Below are positions 1 to 7,502 of a DNA stretch of 11,822 nt, in pieces (within the stretch, counting starts at the first letter, position 1; each line of letters begins with the position of its first letter). Below the pieces are notes generated by a model that did no database searches, was not told the origin of the DNA, and was given only the letters and a program-made list of their open reading frames with translations. The stretch spans positions 1 through 11,822 of the forward strand of contig JAUWTX010000034.1 of the NCBI GenBank assembly GCA_030614505.1, given 5' to 3'. Source of the DNA: Desulfuromonadales bacterium. Lineage in GTDB: Bacteria > Desulfobacterota > Desulfuromonadia > Desulfuromonadales > BM103. The translations under genes and the position numbers were made by a program.

Positions 1-644
1 CCGGTCTGGTGGCTGCCGGTGTGCATCCGACACCGGTCCCGCATGCAGAGTATGTGACAACGACTACGCACAAAACCTTGCGTGGTCCGCGCGGTGGCAT
101 GATCCTCTGTCGCGAGGAGTATGCCAAAAAGATCAACAGCAATATCTTTCCGGGTATCCAGGGCGGGCCGTTGATGCACGTGATTGCTGCCAAGGCAGTT
201 GCATTCAAAGAAGCGCTTTCTCCCGATTTCAAAGTTTACGCCGCACAGGTGGTTAAAAATGCCCAGGCACTTGCAGAAGAACTGGTGTCACGAGGCTACA
301 ACCTGGTGTCTGGTGGAACCGACAATCATCTTCTGTTGCTTGACTTTGTCGGTACTGAACTGACTGGCAAAGTCGCCGAGGCAACGCTTGAAACCGCCGG
401 AATTACAGTCAACAAGAATGCCGTTCCTTTTGATACTCGTTCGCCTTTTGTAACCAGCGGCATTCGCATTGGTACGCCGGCAAGTACGACGCGTGGTCTC
501 AAGGAAAATGAAATGCGTCAGATCGGTGCATGGATAGATGAGGCTTTGCAGAATATCGAAAATGAAGCAGTACTTGCCAGGATCCGTGGCGAAATTCGTG
601 AACTCTGCCAGCAATTTCCTCTTTACGCGCACAGGCTGGTTTGA
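1..644 (+). CDS. glyA: Serine hydroxymethyltransferase, C-terminal half (5' end outside window)
   Basis: This PLP enzyme interconverts serine and glycine while moving a one-carbon unit to tetrahydrofolate in the cytoplasm. The reading frame is open from the first base (first complete codon at 3), so the gene begins outside the window. About 213 residues remain of a family length near 415. The segment THKTLRGPRGG is the family's PLP site, and its lysine (codon 72-74) should be the one forming the internal aldimine. Further family hallmarks follow, including FPGIQGGPLMH and, near the C-terminus, SGIRIGTPASTTRG. The GTG at position 9 lies inside the conserved core and is not a real start. The stop TGA (642-644) shares one base with the ATG of the dCMP deaminase gene, suggesting translational coupling. 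Serine hydroxymethyltransferase and dCMP deaminase both feed thymidylate synthesis, through methylene-THF and dUMP, so the pairing makes metabolic sense. The identification is secure. Confidence 0.97.
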   Translation, partial: GLVAAGVHPTPVPHAEYVTTTTHKTLRGPRGGMILCREEYAKKINSNIFPGIQGGPLMHVIAAKAVAFKEALSPDFKVYAAQVVKNAQALAEELVSRGYNLVSGGTDNHLLLLDFVGTELTGKVAEATLETAGITVNKNAVPFDTRSPFVTSGIRIGTPASTTRGLKENEMRQIGAWIDEALQNIENEAVLARIRGEIRELCQQFPLYAHRLV

Positions 645-1102
645 TGGAAAGGCCGTCCTGGGACGAATACTTCATGGACATCACTCGCCTGGTGGCGCGG
701 CGCTCAACCTGTATGCGTCGTCAGGTTGGAGCCGTGATGGTCAAAGACAAGAATATTCTGGCTACCGGTTATAACGGTACGCCGACCGGAATCACGCACT
801 GCGATGTCACCGGATGTCTTCGTGAGCAACTAAAAGTTCCTTCCGGTGAGCGGCATGAGCTCTGTCGAGGTTTGCATGCTGAACAGAATGCCATCATTCA
901 GGCAGCGCGCCATGGAGTGAATATAGCTGATTCAGTTCTCTACTGTACTGATTCACCATGTATCATCTGTACAAAAATGCTGATTAATGCAGGTATCCGC
1001 AAGGTTATTTATCTGAGAGGTTACGCAGATAAGCTTTCCATGGAAATGCTGGAAGAGTCTGGGATTGAGACTTTTGCTTTTGCGGATTTGACTAAAACCT
1101 GA
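644..1102 (+). CDS. comEB: Deoxycytidylate (dCMP) deaminase
   Basis: A 152-residue zinc-dependent deaminase that would convert dCMP to dUMP for thymidylate synthesis. The cytidine deaminase fold signature is complete: HAE at residues 78-80 supplies the zinc histidine and catalytic glutamate, and PCIIC at 105-109 supplies the two zinc cysteines. The segment GYNGTP (42-47) and the early CMRRQVGAV segment (from residue 23) are typical of dCMP deaminases and ComE operon protein 2 rather than of tRNA or cytosine deaminases. I choose the ATG at 644, which overlaps the glyA stop, over a TTG at 641; no strong Shine-Dalgarno sequence precedes either, consistent with coupling to glyA. nrdR follows 22 nt downstream, so a dNTP-supply enzyme sits next to the regulator of ribonucleotide reductase. 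The symbol comEB is the Bacillus-style name; dcd would be misleading, since that names dCTP deaminase. Confidence 0.93.
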   Translation: MERPSWDEYFMDITRLVARRSTCMRRQVGAVMVKDKNILATGYNGTPTGITHCDVTGCLREQLKVPSGERHELCRGLHAEQNAIIQAARHGVNIADSVLYCTDSPCIICTKMLINAGIRKVIYLRGYADKLSMEMLEESGIETFAFADLTKT

Positions 1103-1108
1103 ACGGAT

Positions 1109-1118
1109 CCTCCGGAGG
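1109..1118 (+). promoter_or_regulatory. Self-complementary Shine-Dalgarno of nrdR
   Basis: The bases CCTCCGGAGG form a perfect 10-nt palindrome, and its second half, GGAGG (1114-1118), is the Shine-Dalgarno of nrdR, 6 nt before the ATG at 1125. The sequence is seen directly. A ten-base palindrome with no loop cannot fold tightly on itself, since only about three pairs could form around a four-base loop. Any regulatory effect, such as partial masking of the site or RNA dimer formation, is therefore speculative. It is recorded mainly because it fixes the nrdR start. Confidence 0.5.
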
Positions 1119-1124
1119 CTGATA

Positions 1125-1589
1125 ATGAAATGCCCGTTCTGTAGCCATGATGATACGCGAGTTGTCGACTCTCGAGTAGGCAAAGAGGGAAATAATATTC
1201 GTAGACGTCGTGAATGTGTAGATTGTGAGCGCCGTTTTACTACCTACGAGCGAGTTGAGGAAACCCTGCCCCTGGTCATTAAAAAAGATGGCCGCAGAGA
1301 AGCCTTTGAACGTCAAAAAATCATTTCCGGAATTCAGCGTGCTTGTGAAAAGCGACCGGTTTCCGTTGCCACCATTGAAAAGGTCGTTGACCAGATAGAG
1401 CGGTCTCTTCAGGAATGTGGTGAAAAAGAGATCAATGCCAGCCGCATCGGTGAAGCTATCATGGAAGCTCTGCAGTCGCTCGACGAAGTCGCTTACGTCC
1501 GTTTCGCTTCAGTCTATCGCCAATTTCGCGACATAAATGAATTCATGTCCGAGTTGACAGATATCCTGGCCAAAGGTTCTACCAAGTAG
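1125..1589 (+). CDS. nrdR: Transcriptional repressor NrdR of ribonucleotide reductase genes
   Basis: NrdR binds NrdR boxes upstream of ribonucleotide reductase operons and represses them when its ATP-cone holds dATP with ATP, lowering deoxynucleotide output. The protein has 154 residues, the usual family length. The N-terminal zinc ribbon has cysteine pairs at residues 3/6 and 31/34 around the basic run NIRRRRE. The ATP-cone follows from about residue 49, opening with VIKKDGRREAF and ending near the RQFRDINEF segment (132-140). The start is fixed by a good GGAGG 6 nt upstream. It lies between the dCMP deaminase gene and ribD. The nrdR-ribD adjacency is widespread in proteobacteria, including E. 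coli, and need not mean that NrdR controls riboflavin genes. I saw no NrdR box in this window, so its targets probably lie elsewhere. Confidence 0.97.
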   Translation: MKCPFCSHDDTRVVDSRVGKEGNNIRRRRECVDCERRFTTYERVEETLPLVIKKDGRREAFERQKIISGIQRACEKRPVSVATIEKVVDQIERSLQECGEKEINASRIGEAIMEALQSLDEVAYVRFASVYRQFRDINEFMSELTDILAKGSTK

Positions 1590-1613
1590 TACTGGTTCCT
1601 GACACGTGCCGAC

Positions 1614-2750
1614 ATGACAATCAAAGCTGAACAATTCATGCAAAGAGCCATTGACCTGGCCAGGAGAGGTTTAGGCAGGACTGCGCCAAATCCTCCTGTC
1701 GGCGCTGTCCTGGTGCGTGATGGCAAGATTGTCGGTGAAGGATTTCACCCTGAGGCCGGTCAACCACATGCGGAAGTGTTTGCCTTGAGCGATGCCGGCG
1801 AGTTGGCTCTGGGTGCTGATCTCTATGTCACACTTGAACCTTGCTGTCACCAGGGACGTACCGGTCCCTGCACCGAGGCGCTGATCAATGCTGGAGTCGC
1901 CAGAGTTTATGTCGGTGCGCAGGATCCGAACCCGCTGGTTGCCGGGAACGGGATCGAAAGCTTACGACAGGCTGGTGTTGACGTCATATGTGAAGTCCTT
2001 GCGGTGGAGTGCCGGAAGCTGATTGCTCCGTTTGCAAAGTATATCTCCAATGGCTTGCCCCACGTTGTTTTCAAGGCAGCAATGACTCTGGATGGGAAGA
2101 CGGCGACTTCCGGGGGTGACTCGCAATGGATTTCCTGTGCTGCAAGCCGGGTGATTGTTCATCAATTGAGAGACCAGGTTGATGGCATCATGGTCGGCTC
2201 CGGAACTGTTAACGCTGATAATCCACGGCTCACTACAAGGCTTATAGAAGAAGGTGGCCGGCTTGCTGAAGGTAGTGGTCGTGACACTGTCCGTATTGTG
2301 TTCGACGGTAGTCTAAAAACTTCACCGCAAGCGACTTTGTACACACAGCAATCTGAGGCAAAAACTGTACTGGTGACGGCGTCCGATCATTCTGCAGGGG
2401 CTCTGCAACATTATCGTGCTGTTGGTGCAGAAATCATTCAGGTCTCTCGAAATGCGGATGGCCTGAATTTACCCGAGGCTATGTTTGAGCTTGGCAAGAT
2501 GAATTTACATTCCATTTTGCTGGAAGGTGGCAGTATCCTTGGTGGTGCCATGATTCGTGCGGGCCTGGTCGATCAAGTGATGATTTTTGTTGCGCCGAAA
2601 ATGATCGGTGGTGACGGACGTAGCCTGTTGGCCGGTGAGGGGGTTGCCAGCATCGGTGATGCCTGGTCGTTAAAGAACTTACGCGCACGCCAGATTGACA
2701 CGGATATCCTGATTGAAGGGGAGGTTCAACATGTTCACCGGTCTGATTGA
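1614..2750 (+). CDS. ribD: Bifunctional riboflavin biosynthesis protein RibD (deaminase/reductase)
   Basis: RibD carries out the second and third steps of the pyrimidine branch of riboflavin synthesis: deamination of the diaminopyrimidine made by GTP cyclohydrolase II, then NADPH-dependent reduction of its ribosyl side chain. The protein has 378 residues, close to the family's usual 360-380. The N-terminal deaminase domain (about 1-147) has the zinc set HAE (52-54) and CCHQGRTGPC, with C77 and C86 as ligands. The C-terminal reductase domain (about 148-370) shows AAMTLDGKTA (155-164), GSGTVNADNPRLT (195-207) and LLEGG (302-306). No strong Shine-Dalgarno precedes the ATG at 1614. The next ATG (residue 9) would leave only a few residues before the conserved MQRAIDLA helix and has no better site, so the first is kept. 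The 3' end overlaps ribE by 20 nt. Confidence 0.96.
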   Translation: MTIKAEQFMQRAIDLARRGLGRTAPNPPVGAVLVRDGKIVGEGFHPEAGQPHAEVFALSDAGELALGADLYVTLEPCCHQGRTGPCTEALINAGVARVYVGAQDPNPLVAGNGIESLRQAGVDVICEVLAVECRKLIAPFAKYISNGLPHVVFKAAMTLDGKTATSGGDSQWISCAASRVIVHQLRDQVDGIMVGSGTVNADNPRLTTRLIEEGGRLAEGSGRDTVRIVFDGSLKTSPQATLYTQQSEAKTVLVTASDHSAGALQHYRAVGAEIIQVSRNADGLNLPEAMFELGKMNLHSILLEGGSILGGAMIRAGLVDQVMIFVAPKMIGGDGRSLLAGEGVASIGDAWSLKNLRARQIDTDILIEGEVQHVHRSD

Positions 2751-3378
2751 AGATCTCGGTACGCTGCAAGAAATTCGCACCGCTACAGACCAGGCCCGGT
2801 TAACCGTTGCAACCGGGCTGCCGATGGCAGAGCTTATCCTTGGAGAAAGTATTGCTATCAACGGTGTTTGCCTGACGGTGACGGCTTTTGGCGACGGTGT
2901 CTTCTCTGCTGATGTTTCTCCGGAGACCTTGAAATGCACCACGTTGGGGCAGCTGTCAACTGGGTGTCGCGTCAATCTCGAGCGTGCCCTGCGTCTCTCG
3001 GACCGCCTGGGAGGGCACCTGGTGACAGGACATATCGATGGCAAGGCGCGTATAGTCGAACGTCGTCAGGAAGGCAACACCTTGCGGTTAAGTTTTCAGA
3101 CTGATGCTGCTGTCAGTTCACTTCTTGTGGCCAAGGGAAGTGTCACCATAGATGGGATCAGTTTGACAGTCAACGAGGTGTCAGAAGATGCTTTTTCGTT
3201 GGTCGTCATTCCTCACACTCTTGCTATGACCACTTTGCAGGATCGTAAGATAGGCGACGAGGTTAATGTCGAAACGGATCTGATTGGCAAATATGTTGCG
3301 CGATTCCTGCAGGATGGGGCCCCTGGTAAACCGCAAGGCGTGACGATGGATATTCTTGCCAAGCACGGTTTTTTATGA
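2731..3378 (+). CDS. ribE: Riboflavin synthase, alpha chain
   Basis: This enzyme dismutates two molecules of 6,7-dimethyl-8-ribityllumazine into riboflavin and the pyrimidine precursor, completing the pathway. The protein has 215 residues in two homologous lumazine-binding barrels, as expected. The first begins with the invariant MFTG and includes SIAINGVCLTV (40-50). The second follows GGHLVTGHID (94-103) and includes GSVTIDGISLTV (136-147), mirroring the first. I choose ATG 2731 because GGGGAGG at 2718-2724 lies 6 nt upstream and because MFTGLIE is the canonical N-terminus; an in-frame TTG at 2713 would add six non-family residues. The gene starts 20 nt inside the end of ribD, so the two are probably translationally coupled. 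The name follows the common ribD-ribE-ribBA-ribH usage; E. coli calls this gene ribC, and some schemes use ribE for lumazine synthase. Confidence 0.96.
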   Translation: MFTGLIEDLGTLQEIRTATDQARLTVATGLPMAELILGESIAINGVCLTVTAFGDGVFSADVSPETLKCTTLGQLSTGCRVNLERALRLSDRLGGHLVTGHIDGKARIVERRQEGNTLRLSFQTDAAVSSLLVAKGSVTIDGISLTVNEVSEDAFSLVVIPHTLAMTTLQDRKIGDEVNVETDLIGKYVARFLQDGAPGKPQGVTMDILAKHGFL

Positions 3379-3483
3379 GATATTTTAAAGTCTTACTAAT
3401 CCCTGAGTCCGTGAAAAACATACACTCTTTATTCGCTGTTTACTCACAGATCCAGATAAACTTATAGCTCGTCAGGAAGTTTT

Positions 3484-4689
3484 ATGCCGTTAATACGTGT
3501 TGAAGAAGCTCTCGAAGATATCCGCCAGGGTAAAATGGTCATTCTGGTCGATGACGAAGATCGTGAAAACGAAGGCGATCTTTGTATGGCCGCAGAAATG
3601 GTCACCCCTGAAGATGTAAATTTTATGGCCAAAGAAGGTCGTGGTCTGATCTGCCTGTCTTTGACTGAAGGCCGTGCCGATCATCTAGGCTTGCCGTTGA
3701 TGGTCCAGGATAATTCCTCTTCCTTCGGTACGGCATTTACCATCTCCATTGAAGCGCGTCGTGGTGTGACAACCGGTATTTCCGCTGCTGATCGCGCTCA
3801 TACCATCCAGGTAGCCATTGCCGATGAAACCACGGCGAAGGACCTGGCACGTCCGGGGCACATCTTCCCCTTGCGCGCCAAGAAGGGCGGTGTCATGGTG
3901 CGGGCTGGCCAGACCGAAGGCTCTGTTGATCTGGCTCGTATGGCCGGGTTGAAGCCGGCCGGCATGATCTGCGAGATCATGAATGATGACGGTACCATGG
4001 CGCGTATGCCGGAACTGCGTAAGTTTGCAGAAAAGCATCAATTGCGCATTGTCACAATTGCTGACATGGTCGCTTATCGGATGCGCAAGGAGCTTTTGAT
4101 TACACGGGCGGCGGAGACTCGCGTGCCGACCAGGTCAGGCGGTGAGTTCCAAACAGTTGTTTACGACAATGATGTTGACAACTGTCAGCATCTGGCGCTC
4201 TACAAAGGGGATATCAGTCCGGATAAACCGATTCTGGTCAGAGTTCACTCCGAATGTCTGACGGGTGATGTGTTCGGCTCAGAGCGTTGTGATTGCGGTG
4301 ATCAATTACATGCTTCAATGCGTATGATCGACAAAGAGGGGACCGGTGTCATCTTGTATATGCGTCAGGAAGGGCGAGGTATCGGCCTTGTCAACAAACT
4401 CAAGGCGTATGCCTTGCAGGATGAGGGGCATGATACCGTTGAAGCCAATGAGGTTCTCGGTTTCCAGGCTGATCTGCGCGACTACGGTATCGGCGCCCAG
4501 ATTCTGAATGAACTGGGAGTACGCAAAATCCGTCTATTAACCAATAACCCACGTAAGATCATCGGCCTCGAAGGCTATGGGCTGGAGATTGTTGAACGTG
4601 TACCGATTGAAATGCCTGCCACTAAGAGTAACTTGAAATACCTGAAAACCAAGCAGGAAAAGCTTGGTCACCTGCTTGAGAATCTTTAA
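3484..4689 (+). CDS. ribBA: Bifunctional 3,4-dihydroxy-2-butanone-4-phosphate synthase / GTP cyclohydrolase II
   Basis: This fusion supplies both entry points of riboflavin synthesis: the four-carbon unit from ribulose-5-phosphate and the pyrimidine from GTP. The protein has 401 residues. The N-terminal RibB domain (about 1-205) carries the acidic metal and substrate loop DDEDRENEGDL (23-33) and the RPGHIFPLRA segment (123-132). The C-terminal RibA domain (about 206-401) carries RVHSECLTGD, then SERCDCG, with zinc cysteines 258, 269 and 271. It continues with YMRQEGRGIGL (292-302) and NNPRK (354-358). Both halves retain the key residues I know, so both should be active. ATG 3484 has AGGA 6 nt upstream. 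The 105 nt before it form the longest gap in the rib cluster. I found no terminator or FMN riboswitch there and only very weak promoter-like sequence, so co-transcription or an internal promoter are both possible. Confidence 0.96.
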   Translation: MPLIRVEEALEDIRQGKMVILVDDEDRENEGDLCMAAEMVTPEDVNFMAKEGRGLICLSLTEGRADHLGLPLMVQDNSSSFGTAFTISIEARRGVTTGISAADRAHTIQVAIADETTAKDLARPGHIFPLRAKKGGVMVRAGQTEGSVDLARMAGLKPAGMICEIMNDDGTMARMPELRKFAEKHQLRIVTIADMVAYRMRKELLITRAAETRVPTRSGGEFQTVVYDNDVDNCQHLALYKGDISPDKPILVRVHSECLTGDVFGSERCDCGDQLHASMRMIDKEGTGVILYMRQEGRGIGLVNKLKAYALQDEGHDTVEANEVLGFQADLRDYGIGAQILNELGVRKIRLLTNNPRKIIGLEGYGLEIVERVPIEMPATKSNLKYLKTKQEKLGHLLENL

Positions 4690-4712
4690 TCTTGTTTTAC
4701 GGGAGAGCAGAG

Positions 4713-5177
4713 ATGCCCAAAATTATCGAAGGAAAGCTTGATGCCAAGGGTCTGCGTGTCGGCTTGTTGGTAAGTCGGTTCAACAGTTTTATCAGTGATC
4801 GTCTTGTCGAAGGTGCTATTGATGCTTTGCTGCGTCACGGTGCTGAGAAAGAGGATATCAATGTTGTGCGTGTTCCAGGCGCTTATGAGATTCCTCCCGC
4901 TGCCAAGCAGATGGCTGAATCTGGTCGTTTTGATGCCATTGTCTGTCTGGGCGCCGTCATTCGTGGAGCAACGCCCCATTTCGATTATGTCAGCGCTGAA
5001 GTCTCCAAGGGGGTTGCCAGTGTCTCACTCGATTCCGGTATTCCAGTGGCTTTCGGTGTGCTGACTACCGATACGATAGAGCAGGCGATCGAGCGTGCCG
5101 GCAGCAAAGCGGGCAACAAGGGCTTTGATGCTGCGATGGCTGCCGTTGAAATGGCTAACCTTTATAAGGCTCTTTGA
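4713..5177 (+). CDS. ribH: 6,7-dimethyl-8-ribityllumazine synthase
   Basis: Lumazine synthase condenses the RibBA four-carbon phosphate with the reduced pyrimidine, after its dephosphorylation, to give the substrate of riboflavin synthase. The protein has 154 residues, standard for the family, whose members often assemble into hollow 60-subunit shells or pentamers. Signature segments are SRFN (21-24), GAYEIP (56-61), GAVIRGATPHFDYV (80-93, with H89 as the usual catalytic histidine) and FGVLTTDTIEQA (114-125). R128 follows as the conserved phosphate-contacting arginine. ATG 4713 is supported by GGGAGAG at 4701-4707 and by homology. An upstream in-frame TTG (4692) would add seven residues through the Shine-Dalgarno and is rejected. 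The gene sits 23 nt after ribBA and 6 nt before nusB, the widespread ribH-nusB arrangement. Confidence 0.97.
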   Translation: MPKIIEGKLDAKGLRVGLLVSRFNSFISDRLVEGAIDALLRHGAEKEDINVVRVPGAYEIPPAAKQMAESGRFDAIVCLGAVIRGATPHFDYVSAEVSKGVASVSLDSGIPVAFGVLTTDTIEQAIERAGSKAGNKGFDAAMAAVEMANLYKAL

Positions 5178-5183
5178 CCCGAG

Positions 5184-5657
5184 ATGGCTAGAGGTATCAG
5201 ACGACAGGGGCGGGAAATGGCCCTGAAAGTACTTTACAGCCTGGCTGATCATGAAGGTGGATCCCTAGAGCATGTACTGGTGGACTTCTGGAAAAACTTC
5301 CAGTTTCGTAATGATGTGCTGGGCGAAGCCATTGAAGATGAATTGTCACCTTTGCGACCGGAAGTCAGGGAGTTTGCCGAACGGCTGGTTTGTGGTGTCG
5401 CAGAAAATCTTGAACCTATTGATCGGGAGCTCAAGTCATACTCAACCAACTGGGCCCTTGATCGAATGGCGAGGGTTGATCTCGCAATTCTCAGGTTAGC
5501 AGCTTTTGAACTGGCCTATTGCCCGGATGTGCCTCACAATGTTGTCATAAACGAGGCCATTGAGCTTGGCAAGCGTTTTGGCACCGAGGAGACATCAGCC
5601 TTTATAAACGGTGTTCTGGACCATCTTTCGCGACAACACCGAACCGCAACATCATGA
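5184..5657 (+). CDS. nusB: Transcription antitermination factor NusB
   Basis: NusB pairs with NusE (ribosomal protein S10) on boxA RNA and helps RNA polymerase read through rRNA operons. The protein has 157 residues and is all-helical. It opens with the arginine-rich RGIRRQGREMALKVLYSL typical of NusB, and ends with the family core around DRMARVDLAILRLAAFEL (93-110) and VVINEAIELGKRFG (122-135), then FINGVLDHL. ATG 5184 is only 6 nt after the ribH stop and lacks a clear Shine-Dalgarno, so translation may be coupled. A later ATG (5217) has purine-rich sequence upstream but would remove the conserved basic N-terminus used for boxA binding, so it is rejected. The stop overlaps the next gene in an ATGA arrangement. 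Confidence 0.95.
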   Translation: MARGIRRQGREMALKVLYSLADHEGGSLEHVLVDFWKNFQFRNDVLGEAIEDELSPLRPEVREFAERLVCGVAENLEPIDRELKSYSTNWALDRMARVDLAILRLAAFELAYCPDVPHNVVINEAIELGKRFGTEETSAFINGVLDHLSRQHRTATS

Positions 5658-6121
5658 ACCCTCTAAAAAGAGTCTCGCTCCCAGCGGATTCCTTGCCAGG
5701 TGAATCTGTTGTAGTGCTGTATTTTTCTGATCAAAAGCCTCTTGATGGTCCTGCCGCACTGCTGGATTGGCGCCTGGACGGCCAGTTGACCCGGATGCTG
5801 CTTGATGGCGAAGTCAAGGGATATGCTGGTGAACATGTAATGTTACAGAATAACGGCAAACTCAAGGCGAACTGGATACTCTTCGTTGGTGGTGGCAAGT
5901 GGCATGGTCTCTGCCAGGAAACCCATGCAGTCCTGGTCAGGCACATGATGAGTGTCGCTCGCCAGGCCGGCTTCAAAGATATTTCCCTGTCTTTCACGCC
6001 ACATGAAGAGACGACTCCAGATGTCCTGCAGCAACAGATCAATGATGCCCTGACTCTTGAAGGTGCAGGTATTGAAACTTGTCATTTCTCCTGTGAGACG
6101 ATTGTGTCGGAACTTACGTAA
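5654..6121 (+). CDS. Small protein resembling the N-terminal domain of M17 leucyl aminopeptidases
   Basis: This 155-residue protein of unknown role starts inside the nusB stop (ATGA overlap), so its translation is probably tied to NusB. The stretch from about residue 30 to 105 reads like the macro-like N-terminal domain of leucyl aminopeptidase (Peptidase_M17_N). It has PLDGPAALLDWRLDGQLTRM, an acidic-basic DGEVKGYAGEHVML (51-64) and a strand ending in LFVGGGKW (76-83), followed by a helix. The comparison to PepA-type proteins is from memory of the pattern, not an alignment. The metal-binding catalytic C-terminal domain is completely absent, so it should not be a peptidase. No signal peptide or membrane segment is visible, so it is probably cytoplasmic. 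A binding or regulatory role is conceivable but unproven. A 49-nt gap with no clear terminator separates it from hom. Confidence 0.7.
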   Translation: MNPLKRVSLPADSLPGESVVVLYFSDQKPLDGPAALLDWRLDGQLTRMLLDGEVKGYAGEHVMLQNNGKLKANWILFVGGGKWHGLCQETHAVLVRHMMSVARQAGFKDISLSFTPHEETTPDVLQQQINDALTLEGAGIETCHFSCETIVSELT

Positions 6122-6170
6122 AAGGGTTAAGTAAAAAGCCCTTAAGTCTTATCCCGAAAAGGTTAAAGTT

Positions 6171-7481
6171 ATGCAGAGTATCAAAGTTGGTTTGCTTGGC
6201 TTCGGTACAATCGGAACCGGTGTTGTCAGGGTTTTTCAACAGAACCAGGACCTTCTTGCCAGCCGACTTGGCGCCAGCCTTGAGCTGGTGCGTATCGCAG
6301 ACCTCGATACAACCACCGATCGAGGTGTGCAACTTGTCCCGGGTTTGCTTACTGATGATGCTCAAGGATTGTTGAATGATCCGGACATTCAGATAGTCAT
6401 CGAGTTGATTGGCGGCTATGAGCCTGCCCGGACTTTTGTGTTGCAGGCGATTCGCAACGGCAAACACGTTGTGACTGCCAACAAAGCTTTGCTTGCCATG
6501 CATGGCGAGGAAATTTTTCGCGCTGCTGAGGAAGCCGGAGTCAATGTCATGTTTGAGGCGGCCGTCGGTGGTGGAATCCCGGTCATCTCGGCAATTAAAG
6601 AGAACCTTGGTGCCAATAATTTCTCTGCTTTGTACGGTATTCTTAATGGAACCTGTAATTATATTTTGACTCAGATGGACGAAGATGGTGCAGACTTTTC
6701 CAATGTCCTGGCCGATGCCCAGCAGCAGGGTTATGCCGAAACCGATCCGACCTTTGACGTTGAAGGCATCGATACTGCGCATAAACTTGCGTTGTTAATC
6801 AGCCTCTGTTTTGGCATAAATGTCGATTTTAACCAGATCTATACTGAAGGAATCAGCAAGGTAACTGCCATTGATATTGCTTTTGCGCGTGATTTCGGCT
6901 ACAAGCTCAAGCTTTTGGCTATCGGCAAGCGTGATGGTGATCGAGTTGAGGCACGGGTGCACCCGACCATGGTTCCCATAGGCTATCCTCTGTCAACAAT
7001 CAGCGGTGTGTTCAACAGTGTTCGTCTGGTTGGAGACTTCTCCGGACCGGTTATGCTGTCCGGTTATGGTGCCGGCATGGATGCTACAGCGAGTGCTGTC
7101 ATGGGAGATGTTATCGCGGCCGCCCGTGACCAGTTAAGTGATTCAGGGGCCAGGGTGCCGGCTCTTGGTTGCCCGCAAGCACAGTTGATTCCCTGTGAAA
7201 TAAAGCCCATGGATCAAGTTGTTACGGCTTATTACCTCAGGTTTACTGTGAAAGATAATCCTGGTGTGCTGGCACAGATAGCCGGTATCCTCGGCAAGTA
7301 CGAAATCAGTATTGAATCAATGATTCAACCTCACCGCCATGAAGCGGAAGCCGTACCGATTGTTTTTATGACTCATGAGTCGGAAGAGCGCAACGTTATT
7401 GCAGCTCTGGCTGAAATTGATAAATTGGATGTGATTCAAGAGGAAACGCTGTTGATTCGTGTCGAGGAGAATCTGGAATAG
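6171..7481 (+). CDS. hom: Homoserine dehydrogenase with C-terminal ACT domain
   Basis: This enzyme reduces aspartate-4-semialdehyde to homoserine, the branch point to threonine and methionine. The protein has 436 residues, typical of the monofunctional ACT-bearing form. The Rossmann loop GFGTIGTGVV lies at 10-19, and TANK (102-105) and FEAAVGGGIPVI (128-139) follow. The catalytic domain has LNGTCNYIL (158-166) and ETDPTFDVEGIDTAHK (190-205). E190, D201 and K205 match the spacing of yeast E208, D219 and K223. The ACT domain (about 355-430, with FTVKDNPGVLAQIAGIL) suggests feedback inhibition, commonly by threonine. ATG 6171 follows AAAAGG (6157-6162) by 8 nt. It is followed by a strong terminator. 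The gene may be read from the upstream operon or from its own promoter in the 49-nt gap; I could not identify one. metY, nearby on the other strand, acts further down the same route. Confidence 0.96.
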   Translation: MQSIKVGLLGFGTIGTGVVRVFQQNQDLLASRLGASLELVRIADLDTTTDRGVQLVPGLLTDDAQGLLNDPDIQIVIELIGGYEPARTFVLQAIRNGKHVVTANKALLAMHGEEIFRAAEEAGVNVMFEAAVGGGIPVISAIKENLGANNFSALYGILNGTCNYILTQMDEDGADFSNVLADAQQQGYAETDPTFDVEGIDTAHKLALLISLCFGINVDFNQIYTEGISKVTAIDIAFARDFGYKLKLLAIGKRDGDRVEARVHPTMVPIGYPLSTISGVFNSVRLVGDFSGPVMLSGYGAGMDATASAVMGDVIAAARDQLSDSGARVPALGCPQAQLIPCEIKPMDQVVTAYYLRFTVKDNPGVLAQIAGILGKYEISIESMIQPHRHEAEAVPIVFMTHESEERNVIAALAEIDKLDVIQEETLLIRVEENLE

Positions 7482-7502
7482 GGTTTTTCTAATATTGAAA
7501 AC

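Noticed and set aside
3379..3483. Possible promoter or FMN riboswitch in the ribE-ribBA gap
   Set aside because: TTTACT (3439-3444) and TATAGC (3463-3468) have an 18-nt spacing but match consensus poorly, and a start there would leave almost no leader. No conserved riboswitch segments were seen.
6122..6170. Inverted repeat AAGGG...CCCTT and TTAAG...CTTAA before hom
   Set aside because: The stems are only five pairs, mutually exclusive, and not followed by a T-run, so neither a terminator nor an attenuator can be supported.
6114..6782. A 222-codon open frame on the - strand, antisense to hom
   Set aside because: It lies across a well-supported homoserine dehydrogenase with all catalytic residues, and its translation shows no recognisable domain.
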